From NCBI GenBank assembly GCA_008690995.1, contig VRMN01000009.1, positions 496,001 through 560,000 of the forward strand: DNA of 64,000 bases. Reading direction: 5' to 3'. Position numbers and translations under genes: made by a program. The notes beneath the pieces are model-generated. The model saw only the letters and a list, made by a program, of their open reading frames with translations. It was not told the origin of the DNA and made no database searches. The number at the start of each line of letters is the position of its first letter. The first letter of the stretch is position 1. Below, in pieces: positions 39,984 to 49,204 of this stretch. The stretch is from Porphyridium purpureum. Its lineage: Eukaryota; Rhodophyta; Bangiophyceae; Porphyridiales; Porphyridiaceae.

Positions 39984-41321
39984 ATGGCGGGCGTGACGGC
40001 CGGAAGCAAGGGATACAAGTTTGTTGATCGGGTCCGTTTGCTAGTGGCGGCGGGGACCGGGGGCAATGGGCGAACCGGGTTTCAATCGCTCCCGTATCAA
40101 GTGCAAGTGGCGGCGGACGGTGGTAATGGCGGGTTTGGGGGAAATGTCTACTGCGTCGGAACCACGTCGCTCCAGTCTCTGGACTTGCAGGGAGAGCGCG
40201 TGCTTCGGGCTGAGAGTGGCGGCGACGGAGGTGGACAAAGAAGCTCAGGTCGCACGGGTGCGTCAGTAACGGTGAGCGTACCATTGGGAACCTCAATCAC
40301 GCAGCTTGTACCGCCTCAACAATATATGGAGTCGATCAGCCAGGAGATTGTGCGCGTTGGGCGAGAGAAGCTAGCGCAACAACTTGCACATGGTGAGGAC
40401 GCAGAAGACGAAGGCGAATGGTTTAACCCAGAGGACGCGCTGATAGCAGGTGGTCCGAGTGACATTGCCCACCATCCTGCACTGCGCGGACTTGGCTTGG
40501 ATCGCGTTGCCAAGCTGTTTCTCAAGCGTAAGGACATTGAGTACGACCGCGTGCTTCTGGCCGAAGTCAACGAAGAAGGCCAGCGCGTGCTTCTCGCTGA
40601 GGGCGGCCGTGGTGGACTTGGCAATGCGGCATTTAAGTCGCCTCAAAATCGGACGCCAAGGGCAACGCCAGGCAAACCCGGCCAAGAAAAGTTTCTCGAG
40701 CTGGAGTTGAAGAGTATTGCCGACGTCGGGCTGGTAGGGCTGCCGAATGCCGGCAAGTCTACGTTTTTGCGTTCAATCTCTGCAGCGACACCAAAAGTCG
40801 CACCGTATCCATTCACAACGTTACATCCGATCTTAGGAAACGTCAAGCTGAGCGAGGCAGACTCGCTCGATCTGGAAACGACACCGAATTTCACAGTCGC
40901 GGATATTCCCGGTATTATCGAAGGCAGTCACGAGAACCGAGGGCTCGGGTTTGGGTTTCTGCGCCATATTGAGCGCACGTCTGTCTTGGCGTTTGTCGTA
41001 GATGTGGCGCCTCCCGAGGCCGGACGCACTGCCGTCTTGGACCTTCATGTGCTACTGCGCGAGCTCGAGCTGTATCAACCAGGTCTAGTGCAATCGAGGA
41101 GAAAAGTTGTGCTTGCCAATAAGATGGACTTGGTGCAAACGGACTCGGAGCGTAATCAACGGAAGCTCCTCGCCAACCTGAGGCAGCTGGTCGATGTATC
41201 CTCACGAGAGCTGGGAGCTGAGGTCATCCCGATCTGCGCGCGGCACCGCCATGGCGTTGACCAGGCGCGCTTGACCCTCGCTCGAATGCTCGGATTGCTG
41301 CCAGAAAAGGTGCCGCTGTAG
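39984..41321 (+). CDS. Obg/CgtA family GTPase
   Basis: 445 residues. The glycine-rich Obg domain (13-about 230) begins FVDRVRLLVAAGTGGNG and the G domain follows: G1 GLPNAGKST (252-260), G2/switch I PFTT, G3 DIPGII, G4 NKMD. Obg GTPases help assemble the large ribosomal subunit in bacteria and organelles (Mtg2, ObgC). No transit peptide is visible before the domain. An insertion of about 80 residues (about 110-190), acidic and containing helical segments, splits the Obg domain. The ATG lies only 12 bp after the methyltransferase stop, so the gene has no room for its own promoter in the gap. Confidence 0.92.
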   Translation: MAGVTAGSKGYKFVDRVRLLVAAGTGGNGRTGFQSLPYQVQVAADGGNGGFGGNVYCVGTTSLQSLDLQGERVLRAESGGDGGGQRSSGRTGASVTVSVPLGTSITQLVPPQQYMESISQEIVRVGREKLAQQLAHGEDAEDEGEWFNPEDALIAGGPSDIAHHPALRGLGLDRVAKLFLKRKDIEYDRVLLAEVNEEGQRVLLAEGGRGGLGNAAFKSPQNRTPRATPGKPGQEKFLELELKSIADVGLVGLPNAGKSTFLRSISAATPKVAPYPFTTLHPILGNVKLSEADSLDLETTPNFTVADIPGIIEGSHENRGLGFGFLRHIERTSVLAFVVDVAPPEAGRTAVLDLHVLLRELELYQPGLVQSRRKVVLANKMDLVQTDSERNQRKLLANLRQLVDVSSRELGAEVIPICARHRHGVDQARLTLARMLGLLPEKVPL

Positions 41322-41422
41322 ACATTTTCTTAGCTCGCTGAGCCAAAACCTTAAACGAGGTGATGCGTGCGTAGCCCTGTTCATGGGCACTTTAATGTAC
41401 AAAACCGGCAGCGTGTGACCAA

Positions 41423-44293
41423 TTACCACCGTTTGTTGAGGTTCTGATGCAAGACATCGACATGAACCTTGACGGCATTCCCTGGGAATCGCTTGGCAGC
41501 TGCCTGAGCGAGCTTGAGGGCCTTGGTGTTTTTCAACCTCATAGCCGTATCCTTATCGCTGGATAACCACCGCATGGCTTCACAGGCCACCTCCTGGATT
41601 GACGATACTTTTAAATGGTACTCCATGCTCTTCACGAGACTCTCCACGCACCCGCACGCGCCCAAATGCAAACGCGCCTCTAGAAGCATGCGCGCGAGAC
41701 AAACGATCGTGCGCATGCAGCTTCGCTGCACGTCACCGTTGGCGCGGTACTTGGTCAGAATTCGCTCAAGCGCAGTTCCTACATCAAACCGGATGAGATC
41801 ACGGACGCTTCCCGCTGTGTTACACAGACGGGACACCGCTTCGAGTCCGCTCTTCATTTCACGGTCCATGCTATTCAACCCTTCTATCAGCAAAGCACCT
41901 CCTATGGCCTTTGCCGTGCGTTCAGCATTGGAGTCGTCGCACAGCAGAGCGCAAAGACAGATATAGGCTTGATCAAGCGCATGGGTTTTGGCGTAGACCA
42001 CCCACGGAATACCTTCAATCGAGCCGAATCGTGCGGCGGCGGGGCCGTTGCCACGCACAAGGTACGTGATGCTCGGAAGAGCGTGAGAATACAGGGAGGC
42101 AGAGTCCTTGTGGAGATACATAGCGCGGAGCACTGCCTCGAGCGCACAAGCGCCGACCATGAGCGTGATGACGCGCTCATTCGCACGCACAAGCGTGCGC
42201 ATCAATGAGCACGCGCTTATCTGCACGCGCACCTGCCCTGCGTGTGTTGCCATGAGTTGCACCAGCTCCTGCGCACGCCCGGACACGCTGATAAAGGCGG
42301 CCTTGTCCTGATCGGATGCTTCCTTGACGATCAGGTAGCACAGGTCCAATGCATCGATACACAGTGTGACCATCCCGCTTCCAGGCATCAAAACATTTTT
42401 CCACAACATGTCGAGAAACCCAACAGAGAGCAAATGGGCCACCAGCGCGTTCCTGTCGAGGTCGTCCTCAAGCCTACGGTTGCTGCCCGCTCTGCTGATT
42501 CTCTTCGAGTTGTTTGTTTTCTTATTCGCCGAGGATGACATAATTCCGCGCACTGAGACGACCGCGGTGTGCGCCAGTACCGGTGGGAGCTGCTCGGTTG
42601 TCACGAGCGCCAATAGCGCATCCAAGCTCATGTTCCTGATCATCTCTGGGCTCAATGCAGCAATTTCCTGGGCGCGGCGAACTGACGGACCAGCTGACGC
42701 ACGGCGTTGGTCAACATCTACATGACCATTCGAAGTCGACGTACTGCGGCCGGGCAGAGTGGCGATGGCAGCACCCGACAAGCTTCGGCTTTGTGCCATC
42801 GGCGGCGTCAAGACCGTCATCGTAGCTGCTGCTGCTGCCGGCGCGGGCGCCGCCAACCCCACGGCGTTTGACTGCGACCGGCTTCGAGTGCCTGAACTCA
42901 TGCTCGGTGAGCTCTGCGGCGGAGAAACCACATTGTGCGGCGCCGTGGACACCGGCACGTTTCCACTGAGAGAGCGAGGTGGCAGAACATCCTGTGAGCT
43001 CGAGTAGAGCCGTGAAGTAGCTGCGGCATTATTCAATGGAATTTTGGTGATTTCTGGCATAGACTGTGGCTCACCCGGGTCCTGTACACGCGCAGCCTCA
43101 GCCTCCCACTGCTCAAGTAGTTCGCTGACTGTCACCATCGAAGGCCGGTTCTCCGGTTTTTGCTGCCAGCAACTGTCCACGAGCGTCGCCAAACTGTTCG
43201 TCAAGCCGGGTATGGCGTCGACTGCCACGTGCGGATTGCCTGGACGCTGGCCGTGTACGCACACTTTGACGTACAATTCAGGTAATCCGATGCCCTTCCA
43301 AGGCACTCTGGTTGATATCAACTCATACATGAGAATCCCAAACGCAAACACGTCGGCCGCTTTGGCTTGTGCGTCCGACTGGCGCGAGGAGTCAAACTGC
43401 TCTGGAGCCAAGTACGCCCACGTACCGGCCGCTTCCGAGGAAGTTCCGGATGCTACGGTGGCGGGCGCACCGGACGCGAGTTTGGTCAGGTCAAGCGAGA
43501 GACCGAAATCAGCAAGCTTTGCCCGTAGTGTCGCTACATTGTACCCACCAGGGCTGAGCAAGTCCGAAAGGAGCACATTGCCCGACTTGACATCACCGTG
43601 CGAAAAGCCCGCTCCGTGCAAGTACGCAAGGCCGCGCGCTATTTGCGACGCAATTCGCAGGCAACACGCCGCGGGAAGTCGCTGGTTCGAACAGCGTTGG
43701 AACTCGTCGAGCGCCATGCGCAGCGAGCCACCGTGCATGAGCTCGGTGATAATCAGAATCCGGCCCTGGTCGTCCAAGCTGGTTCCGTAGAAGTGAACCA
43801 CGTGGGGGCTGCGCAGACGCGAGTAGCGGTCCACTTCGCGCTGTATCTGGAGAACGGCAGAGGACGCGGCACCTCCCAATGTATGTACCAGCTTGATTGC
43901 AACGGCCTGGTTATCCATGTACCCATGGTATACGGTCCCAAAGGAGCCGGAGCCGATCTCGTTCAACGGAGATGCTGTGAATCTGAGTCGAGTGAGATCT
44001 ACCTGACAAGCGGGTGCAGCGGTTCCAGAGTTTTGCCGTTGTTGCATCCGCATTCGTTGCTCTTGCTGTGTCTGCTGCGCCGCACGCAGCGCTGCCGCGG
44101 CCACGGCCTCTTCGATCATCTTGAGCGCAGCAAAGTTCTTGACGTACTTGTCCAGGGGCAAGCGGCACTCGGGGCAGCATGCGCCAGCCAACTCCTCGGA
44201 GCACACAGAACACACGCCATGACCACAGACTGTCGAAATCATCGGCACGCGCGAGGTGGTGTCACATGCTTCCAGGCAAATGGGACATTCCAT
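41423..44293 (-). CDS. RING - protein kinase - armadillo repeat protein
   Basis: 956 residues. A C3HC4 RING finger at the very N-terminus (3-43, CPICLEACD ... CGHGVCSVC ... CCPECRLPL) suggests E3 ubiquitin-ligase activity. A complete TKL-like kinase domain follows (about 103-390): glycine loop GSGSFGTVYHG, VAIKL lysine, catalytic HGDVKSGNVLL, DFG in ADFGLSL, and YLAPEQ. A Ser/Pro-rich linker leads to a C-terminal half of armadillo-like helical repeats (about 560-950). Plant KEG has RING, kinase and ankyrin in the same order but with different repeats. Catalytic loop HGD replaces HRD, as in several plant TKLs. The gene is divergent from the pentapeptide gene across 941 bp. Confidence 0.9.
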   Translation of the reverse strand: MECPICLEACDTTSRVPMISTVCGHGVCSVCSEELAGACCPECRLPLDKYVKNFAALKMIEEAVAAAALRAAQQTQQEQRMRMQQRQNSGTAAPACQVDLTRLRFTASPLNEIGSGSFGTVYHGYMDNQAVAIKLVHTLGGAASSAVLQIQREVDRYSRLRSPHVVHFYGTSLDDQGRILIITELMHGGSLRMALDEFQRCSNQRLPAACCLRIASQIARGLAYLHGAGFSHGDVKSGNVLLSDLLSPGGYNVATLRAKLADFGLSLDLTKLASGAPATVASGTSSEAAGTWAYLAPEQFDSSRQSDAQAKAADVFAFGILMYELISTRVPWKGIGLPELYVKVCVHGQRPGNPHVAVDAIPGLTNSLATLVDSCWQQKPENRPSMVTVSELLEQWEAEAARVQDPGEPQSMPEITKIPLNNAAATSRLYSSSQDVLPPRSLSGNVPVSTAPHNVVSPPQSSPSMSSGTRSRSQSNAVGLAAPAPAAAAATMTVLTPPMAQSRSLSGAAIATLPGRSTSTSNGHVDVDQRRASAGPSVRRAQEIAALSPEMIRNMSLDALLALVTTEQLPPVLAHTAVVSVRGIMSSSANKKTNNSKRISRAGSNRRLEDDLDRNALVAHLLSVGFLDMLWKNVLMPGSGMVTLCIDALDLCYLIVKEASDQDKAAFISVSGRAQELVQLMATHAGQVRVQISACSLMRTLVRANERVITLMVGACALEAVLRAMYLHKDSASLYSHALPSITYLVRGNGPAAARFGSIEGIPWVVYAKTHALDQAYICLCALLCDDSNAERTAKAIGGALLIEGLNSMDREMKSGLEAVSRLCNTAGSVRDLIRFDVGTALERILTKYRANGDVQRSCMRTIVCLARMLLEARLHLGACGCVESLVKSMEYHLKVSSIQEVACEAMRWLSSDKDTAMRLKNTKALKLAQAAAKRFPGNAVKVHVDVLHQNLNKRW

Positions 44294-45234
44294 CCCTCCC
44301 TGAGTCCCACTCCCAACCCAACGCTCCTACCAGGCCTGTTGTTCCACGCGCTGCCACACTCTCGCGCCCCAGCTTGCACATGCACTGCGTCCCGCTGCCG
44401 AAACCTCCTGACACATCCGCACCAATGCAGGTGCCCACTCGTCCAGTACCTTTCCGCCCCGCTGTGTCTCACCCAGGCCTCTTTCTGTTCATCCAACCGC
44501 ACGCCACCTGTCCGCCGCTCGAAGCACCTCGGCCTCACGTCATGCAGTGCAGCAACGCTCCGTGTCCCCACCTCCAGGCTCCACGTCAGTGCAACGACGC
44601 GGATCACGCACGGCGGCGTCGGTGGTCACACTCACCTGCGTAAGCACAGGCACGCTGACCAGAACCCACACCTTTACACATCCGTTGCTCTACTCCTTCC
44701 TCTCTATCTACCCCCCACTCTCTCACTCTCACTCTCTCTCTCTCCCACGCTCTCCTCTTGTCCAAAGCTGTGCGGCACTGCGTTGTCGCCTTTTTTCTCT
44801 TTTGCTCCTGTACTTCTTCCTACTAACACACGTGCTTCTTAGTAGACAAAAAGAGAACGCGAACGAGAACGAGAAAACGATGACGAAGAATGGTGTACAG
44901 CGTGCGGCTGTACACCTTCTATCCAAACGAGCGTGTTTTTATACACAGATCACGATGAGGTACAGCGACGCGGGTCAGTCGCGCGATGTGGGTACAGTGC
45001 GTGTTTCGGTGTTTTCGTGCGGAGGGCAGTCGGAAACCGGTAACCGGTAATCGTGTGGATCACGCCATGAGGCTGTTTATGTAGGAAACGGGAGACTGAA
45101 CCGTTTAAACCGATATCTCATTGGAGAAAAGGTTGGGACGCACGAACCCTAGAGGGAGGACGGGCGATGGACGTGGTGGGTGGTGAGAGGCAGGTGCAGG
45201 AGAGAAGAAGAGGGGGAGGAGAAGGGGGGATGGG
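44294..45234. promoter_or_regulatory. divergent promoter with 10-bp-arm GTAC palindrome, TATCGGTTTAAAC box and telo-box
   Basis: 941 bp between the RING kinase (-) and the pentapeptide gene (+). The element GGTGTACAGC, five bases, GCTGTACACC (44892-44916) is a perfect inverted repeat; further GTAC cores are at 44960 and 44992. GTTTAAACCGATA (about 45103-45115) is the reverse complement of TATCGGTTTAAAC seen at 23324. CGAACCCTAG (45143-45152) is telo-box-like. The pentapeptide leader (45180-45230) is purine-rich. A (CT)n-rich run lies at about 44718-44750. Confidence 0.65.
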
Positions 45235-46665
45235 ATGGTGGTGGTGTATGTGGATGGGGCGCCGGTGGGAAGCGCGAGGACTCGCGGTAGATGGGTGAGT
45301 GTGTGTGGTGTGAAGAAGGCGGTGGTGGTGGCTGTGAGGCAGCTGGGTGGGAATGGGGTGCTGAGATGTACACTGAAGCGGCAGCTCGCCGTGGCGCTGC
45401 TGAGTGGCGCCCTCGCGTTTGGTATACATGGTGGTGGTGGTGATGCGGCGGCGTTTGATGGAAGTATGGTGATGACAGATACGTTGCCGGCGGTGGTGAT
45501 GGATGTGGGAACCACACCAACGGCCGCCACGCCGGCGGCGGCGAGGCAAGATCTGCGCGGCCAGGACTTCAGCGGGCTCGATGTGCGCGTGTCCCTTGTT
45601 CGCGCACAGCTCGAAAAGGCACAGTTTGTCATGAGCGATCTGACTGGAATCTTTCTGACACACTGCAGCGCCGTCGAGGCAGATTTCTCCGGCGCGAACC
45701 TGTCGATGGCGGCCTTGGACGGCGCCGACTTGAGCAAGGCCAACTTTCAGCAGGCCATCTTCAGACAAACGCTCTTGGTCGGAGCGAAAATGGACCGAGC
45801 AGACGTCACTGGCGCGGACTTTACAGATGCTATTATGAGCAAAGCGCTGCAGAAAAAACTGTGCGAGCGCGCGGAAGGCACAAACAGCTCAACGGGCGTC
45901 GAGACCCGCATCAGTCTTGGCTGCGATCAACTGTCAAAGCGAGCAGCGTCGACGGCTTCAGCACCAGCACCGGCATTATCCTCTGCTTCATCATCATCAC
46001 TGTCGTCGACATCGTCTGGATCACCAAACGCTTCGACAGCCAGTAATGCAGGCACCGGAAGCCCACCAGGGAGCGCGGCTTTGCCGACATTGAGCGGCGC
46101 AGGTGCAACACCTGCCGCTAATTCAGAGGTCGCCGAAGTGCGGCGTGGGGATAAGCCTTTTCTTCCGCGTACGCGAATTGGCGCTCTTCTCGCGGACGTA
46201 AACTTTGGGCAGATGGATCGACCAGAATCACTCGCGAATACTGGGCCAGATTACTCCGGGCTCGACCTACGCGGAAGCAGCTTCGTGGGTGCCAACCTGA
46301 TGCGCGCCGACTTTCAGAAGTCTGACCTCAGCCGCGCAGCATTGACACGCGTGCGTGCCCAGGAGGCTAACTTTAGTGACGCCGTGCTGGTGGAGGCTTC
46401 GCTGGATGACGCCAATCTTGCGCACGCGAATCTGCGAAATGCGGTGCTTCGATATGCGCTCTTATTTGGTGCCGTGTTTGACGAAGCAGACGTGACCAAT
46501 GCCGATTTTACAGATGCATTTATCCCTCGGGAAATCAGGAAAAAACTTTGCGATCGCGCACAGGGTGTCAACGAGCAAACCAGTGTGAGCACTCGCGTCA
46601 GCTTGGGCTGCAAGGACACCAAGGATCCCGTAAGTGTAAATCTGAGCAGAGCAGAATCTCCGTGA
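45235..46665 (+). CDS. tandem pentapeptide-repeat protein, probably thylakoid lumen
   Basis: 476 residues. The N-terminus has a basic stretch (RCTLKRQ, 44-50), a hydrophobic core (51-64) and an Ala-rich cleavage-like site (about 70-73), as expected for a bipartite plastid/thylakoid-lumen signal. Two copies of the same module follow: A(D/N)LxxA-type pentapeptide coils (about 107-200 and 345-440), each closed by a conserved cap with KLC-RA-G-N and TR-SLGC. The two are joined by a Ser/Ala/Pro-rich linker. Plant lumenal pentapeptide proteins (TL15, TL17, TL20.3) have one such module, and their role is unknown. Purine-rich leader; start is the ATG at 45235. Confidence 0.85.
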   Translation: MVVVYVDGAPVGSARTRGRWVSVCGVKKAVVVAVRQLGGNGVLRCTLKRQLAVALLSGALAFGIHGGGGDAAAFDGSMVMTDTLPAVVMDVGTTPTAATPAAARQDLRGQDFSGLDVRVSLVRAQLEKAQFVMSDLTGIFLTHCSAVEADFSGANLSMAALDGADLSKANFQQAIFRQTLLVGAKMDRADVTGADFTDAIMSKALQKKLCERAEGTNSSTGVETRISLGCDQLSKRAASTASAPAPALSSASSSSLSSTSSGSPNASTASNAGTGSPPGSAALPTLSGAGATPAANSEVAEVRRGDKPFLPRTRIGALLADVNFGQMDRPESLANTGPDYSGLDLRGSSFVGANLMRADFQKSDLSRAALTRVRAQEANFSDAVLVEASLDDANLAHANLRNAVLRYALLFGAVFDEADVTNADFTDAFIPREIRKKLCDRAQGVNEQTSVSTRVSLGCKDTKDPVSVNLSRAESP

Positions 46666-46978
46666 TGTATAGTCCGTAGACAGTTAGTAACCGCTTTAAT
46701 ACAAAACGCACGTGCGTGCTCGCCCTTGTAAAGACGACCATACGATAACAGCATACAATGGGCCAGGATATACGACACAACACCGCGGGCGCCGTTATCC
46801 CGTGAAAGCTCAACTACTTTTTTCTACGCCTTTGCCTTCACGCTGCCGAAGGCAAGGACCGTGCTTTCCACTCAGGGAAAACCGATGAGAGCGCAAATCG
46901 AACCAAATTTCGAAGAATGCGGAAAAGCATATACATTTCCATCCATTGCTTGCCCCGGCAGCCGAAACACGGTTCAGA
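46666..46978. other. convergent 3' intergenic region
   Basis: 313 bp between the stops of the pentapeptide gene (+) and the PH-domain kinase (-). I see no gene or repeat in it. Confidence 0.45.
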
Positions 46979-49204
46979 TCAGCATGATGCGCGACTTCGG
47001 GTGCTTGTTGGGCTGCTTACAGCCATTGATCTTTCTGCGACCGATACCTCATCCAGTGTCAGGTCAATGAGCTCTGCCGTCATCGTGCCTTGCATTGAGC
47101 TCGGGGATGTGGACGAGAGGCCGCGATGGATCGAGTTGGGAGAGGTCGGAACGAGGCAAAACGAGCTGCCGCGAACATGGCTGGCCCCAGAATTCTGCTT
47201 CGACAATGAGTCGCTCGCGCGCAAGTCGCCGGTGCTCATGCGCGAGCTCGACGTAAGTCGCTTGAGCCGCTGCAGGTCATGAGACAGCTTGCTGGTCTCC
47301 GCACGCTCAAGTGCAACTTTGCTGGGATCCATTTTGAACCACGCGTGCTCCTGTGCTGCTTTTGCCGAGGGTCGGTCCTTGGGGTTGAGGCTCAGGAGGG
47401 AGCGCACAAAGTCTTTGGCCTCTGCGGACACGTTTCGCCAATACTTGTCCGGAAATTCAATGACGCCATCCACCAGCCGATCCCACCCAATTTGGCCTTG
47501 CGCAGCGCTCACGTATTCGTCCTCGTCGCCGTTTTCGTACGGTAAACTGCCACACAGCATCGCGTACAGCACGACGCCACACGCATACAGGTCGACCGCC
47601 GGTCCATGCCCTTCATTGCGCAGGATTTCAGGCGCCGTGTAGAATGGAGTACCAATCAGTGTGTTCAGTTTTTGATGCTCCTCGATCTGCCCGTCTCCCG
47701 CTGTCCCGGCCAAAAGCAAGCCTGCAAAGCCGAAATCGGTCAACTTGACCTTTAACGGGAAGGTGCGGTCGACGCACAAAATGTTTTCGGGCTTGATATC
47801 TCTGTGCACAATATTTTGCGAGTGCAAGTATTCGAGCCCTTGCAGCACTTCGCGCATCACGAGGGAGGCGTCCCATTCCGAAAACGCCGCGGCTTCCCCG
47901 AGCTCCGAAATGACCTGGAACAAGTCGCCGCCGCCGACATATTCCATGGCAATGTAAATAGTATCCGCCGTATCGAACACATCGAACGTGCGCACAATGG
48001 AGGGATGATCGACCGAGCGCATCACGTCCATCTCGCGCTTCATGAGCTCGAGCTCCTTGTCGTTCAGTCCGCGCTCAATAATCTTGACCGCACACAGCTT
48101 GTTGTCTCTTCTGCGCACGGCAGAGCGCACCTGGCCATACGTGCCTTGTCCGATGAGTTCCCCTAGTTGGTACTGGTCCTCAATGTGGCTCACGGAGGCG
48201 GCACGAAGCGCCCGCTGCCAGTCATTCCAGTCCTTCGCATCTGCCGCGTAGAGCATCACATGCTTGGCACTCTGGGTGATTTCAATGGTGAGCAGCTTGC
48301 TGGAGCCGCTGATCTTGGCGCAACGGATGTCAAGTTCCCACGACGGCACAGCGTCCTGATCGTCGTGGTAGGCGGCGAGTCGCGAACCCATGAGCTTCAC
48401 AAAACACTTTCTTCTTGTCCGCAAACGCTTTGTCTGCTTCCTCAGCCAGCCGTTCCGCTCAACGTAAATGTGGTAGCTGGGTGTTCCGTCGCTCTCAAGC
48501 GCAGCTAACACCGGGTCCTCTTCGTGCGAGCCGAGCAGCCCACTGTCCTGTGAAGATTCTAGTTCGGTTGTCCGACTCTTGAACATGCGATCGCGCACAG
48601 ACATCCCGCGCGTCAGCGTCTGAGCCTTGTCCTTTCCTGCCTTGTGGTTAGATGGAAGCAGTTGTCGAAATGAGGACGGCACGTCCGCATTGTCATTTGC
48701 GTTTACTCGACTCTTTTGCGGTCCGCCGCTCGTGTTCGCATAGTCCTCGGTCATGGATGTCTTGCGCGCTTGAGAGCTGCGTTCCTTACTACGGCGACCG
48801 AGCTCGAGCTGCGAAGACGAGCTTCCGCGAGTTATCTTTTCGCTATTCGCCCCGCTGCTGTTCCAGAGGCCGCTCGAGTTCTTCCCCGCTCGTCTTGCGC
48901 CGGACGAAAAATGCTTTGCGTGCATTTGCTGATGGTGCTGCGGCTGCTGCGCATCGCCCGCGGCGCGCGGGCTCGAGCGCGAGCTGCCCGGCGACGTCCA
49001 CTGCGCGACAGCCTCCTTGGTGGCCGCCAGCTTCCCCGGCACGGTCGCGGAGTTTGACGCGCGCCGCGTCGGGCTGCTGGCGATATCGTCGCGGCGCGAG
49101 CCAGACCGGCTCACCAAATTGCTATTATTATCGCTCCGACTCATCTTCCTCGTGAGCTCGCCCAGTGCGCCCATCGCATTCTTCACGCCTCGCGGCTCCC
49201 CCAT
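46979..49204 (-). CDS. PH-domain serine/threonine kinase, CAMK group
   Basis: 741 residues. A long disordered Ser/Arg-rich N-terminus (1-about 240) precedes a PH domain (about 245-345: GWLRKQTKRLRTRRKCFVKL ... DWNDWQRAL). The kinase domain (about 360-625) follows directly: IGQGTYGQV, AVKII, HRDIKPEN, DFGFAG, GTPFYTAPE and RPSAKAAQEHAWF. The PH domain probably recruits it to phosphoinositide membranes; the kinase is closest to CDPK/CaMK-type enzymes but has no EF hands or obvious calmodulin site. The frame is open to 49291; 49204 is the first ATG. The leader just upstream is purine-rich on the coding strand, including (GA)n opposite 49255-49273. Confidence 0.88.
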   Translation of the reverse strand: MGEPRGVKNAMGALGELTRKMSRSDNNSNLVSRSGSRRDDIASSPTRRASNSATVPGKLAATKEAVAQWTSPGSSRSSPRAAGDAQQPQHHQQMHAKHFSSGARRAGKNSSGLWNSSGANSEKITRGSSSSQLELGRRSKERSSQARKTSMTEDYANTSGGPQKSRVNANDNADVPSSFRQLLPSNHKAGKDKAQTLTRGMSVRDRMFKSRTTELESSQDSGLLGSHEEDPVLAALESDGTPSYHIYVERNGWLRKQTKRLRTRRKCFVKLMGSRLAAYHDDQDAVPSWELDIRCAKISGSSKLLTIEITQSAKHVMLYAADAKDWNDWQRALRAASVSHIEDQYQLGELIGQGTYGQVRSAVRRRDNKLCAVKIIERGLNDKELELMKREMDVMRSVDHPSIVRTFDVFDTADTIYIAMEYVGGGDLFQVISELGEAAAFSEWDASLVMREVLQGLEYLHSQNIVHRDIKPENILCVDRTFPLKVKLTDFGFAGLLLAGTAGDGQIEEHQKLNTLIGTPFYTAPEILRNEGHGPAVDLYACGVVLYAMLCGSLPYENGDEDEYVSAAQGQIGWDRLVDGVIEFPDKYWRNVSAEAKDFVRSLLSLNPKDRPSAKAAQEHAWFKMDPSKVALERAETSKLSHDLQRLKRLTSSSRMSTGDLRASDSLSKQNSGASHVRGSSFCLVPTSPNSIHRGLSSTSPSSMQGTMTAELIDLTLDEVSVAERSMAVSSPTSTRSRASC

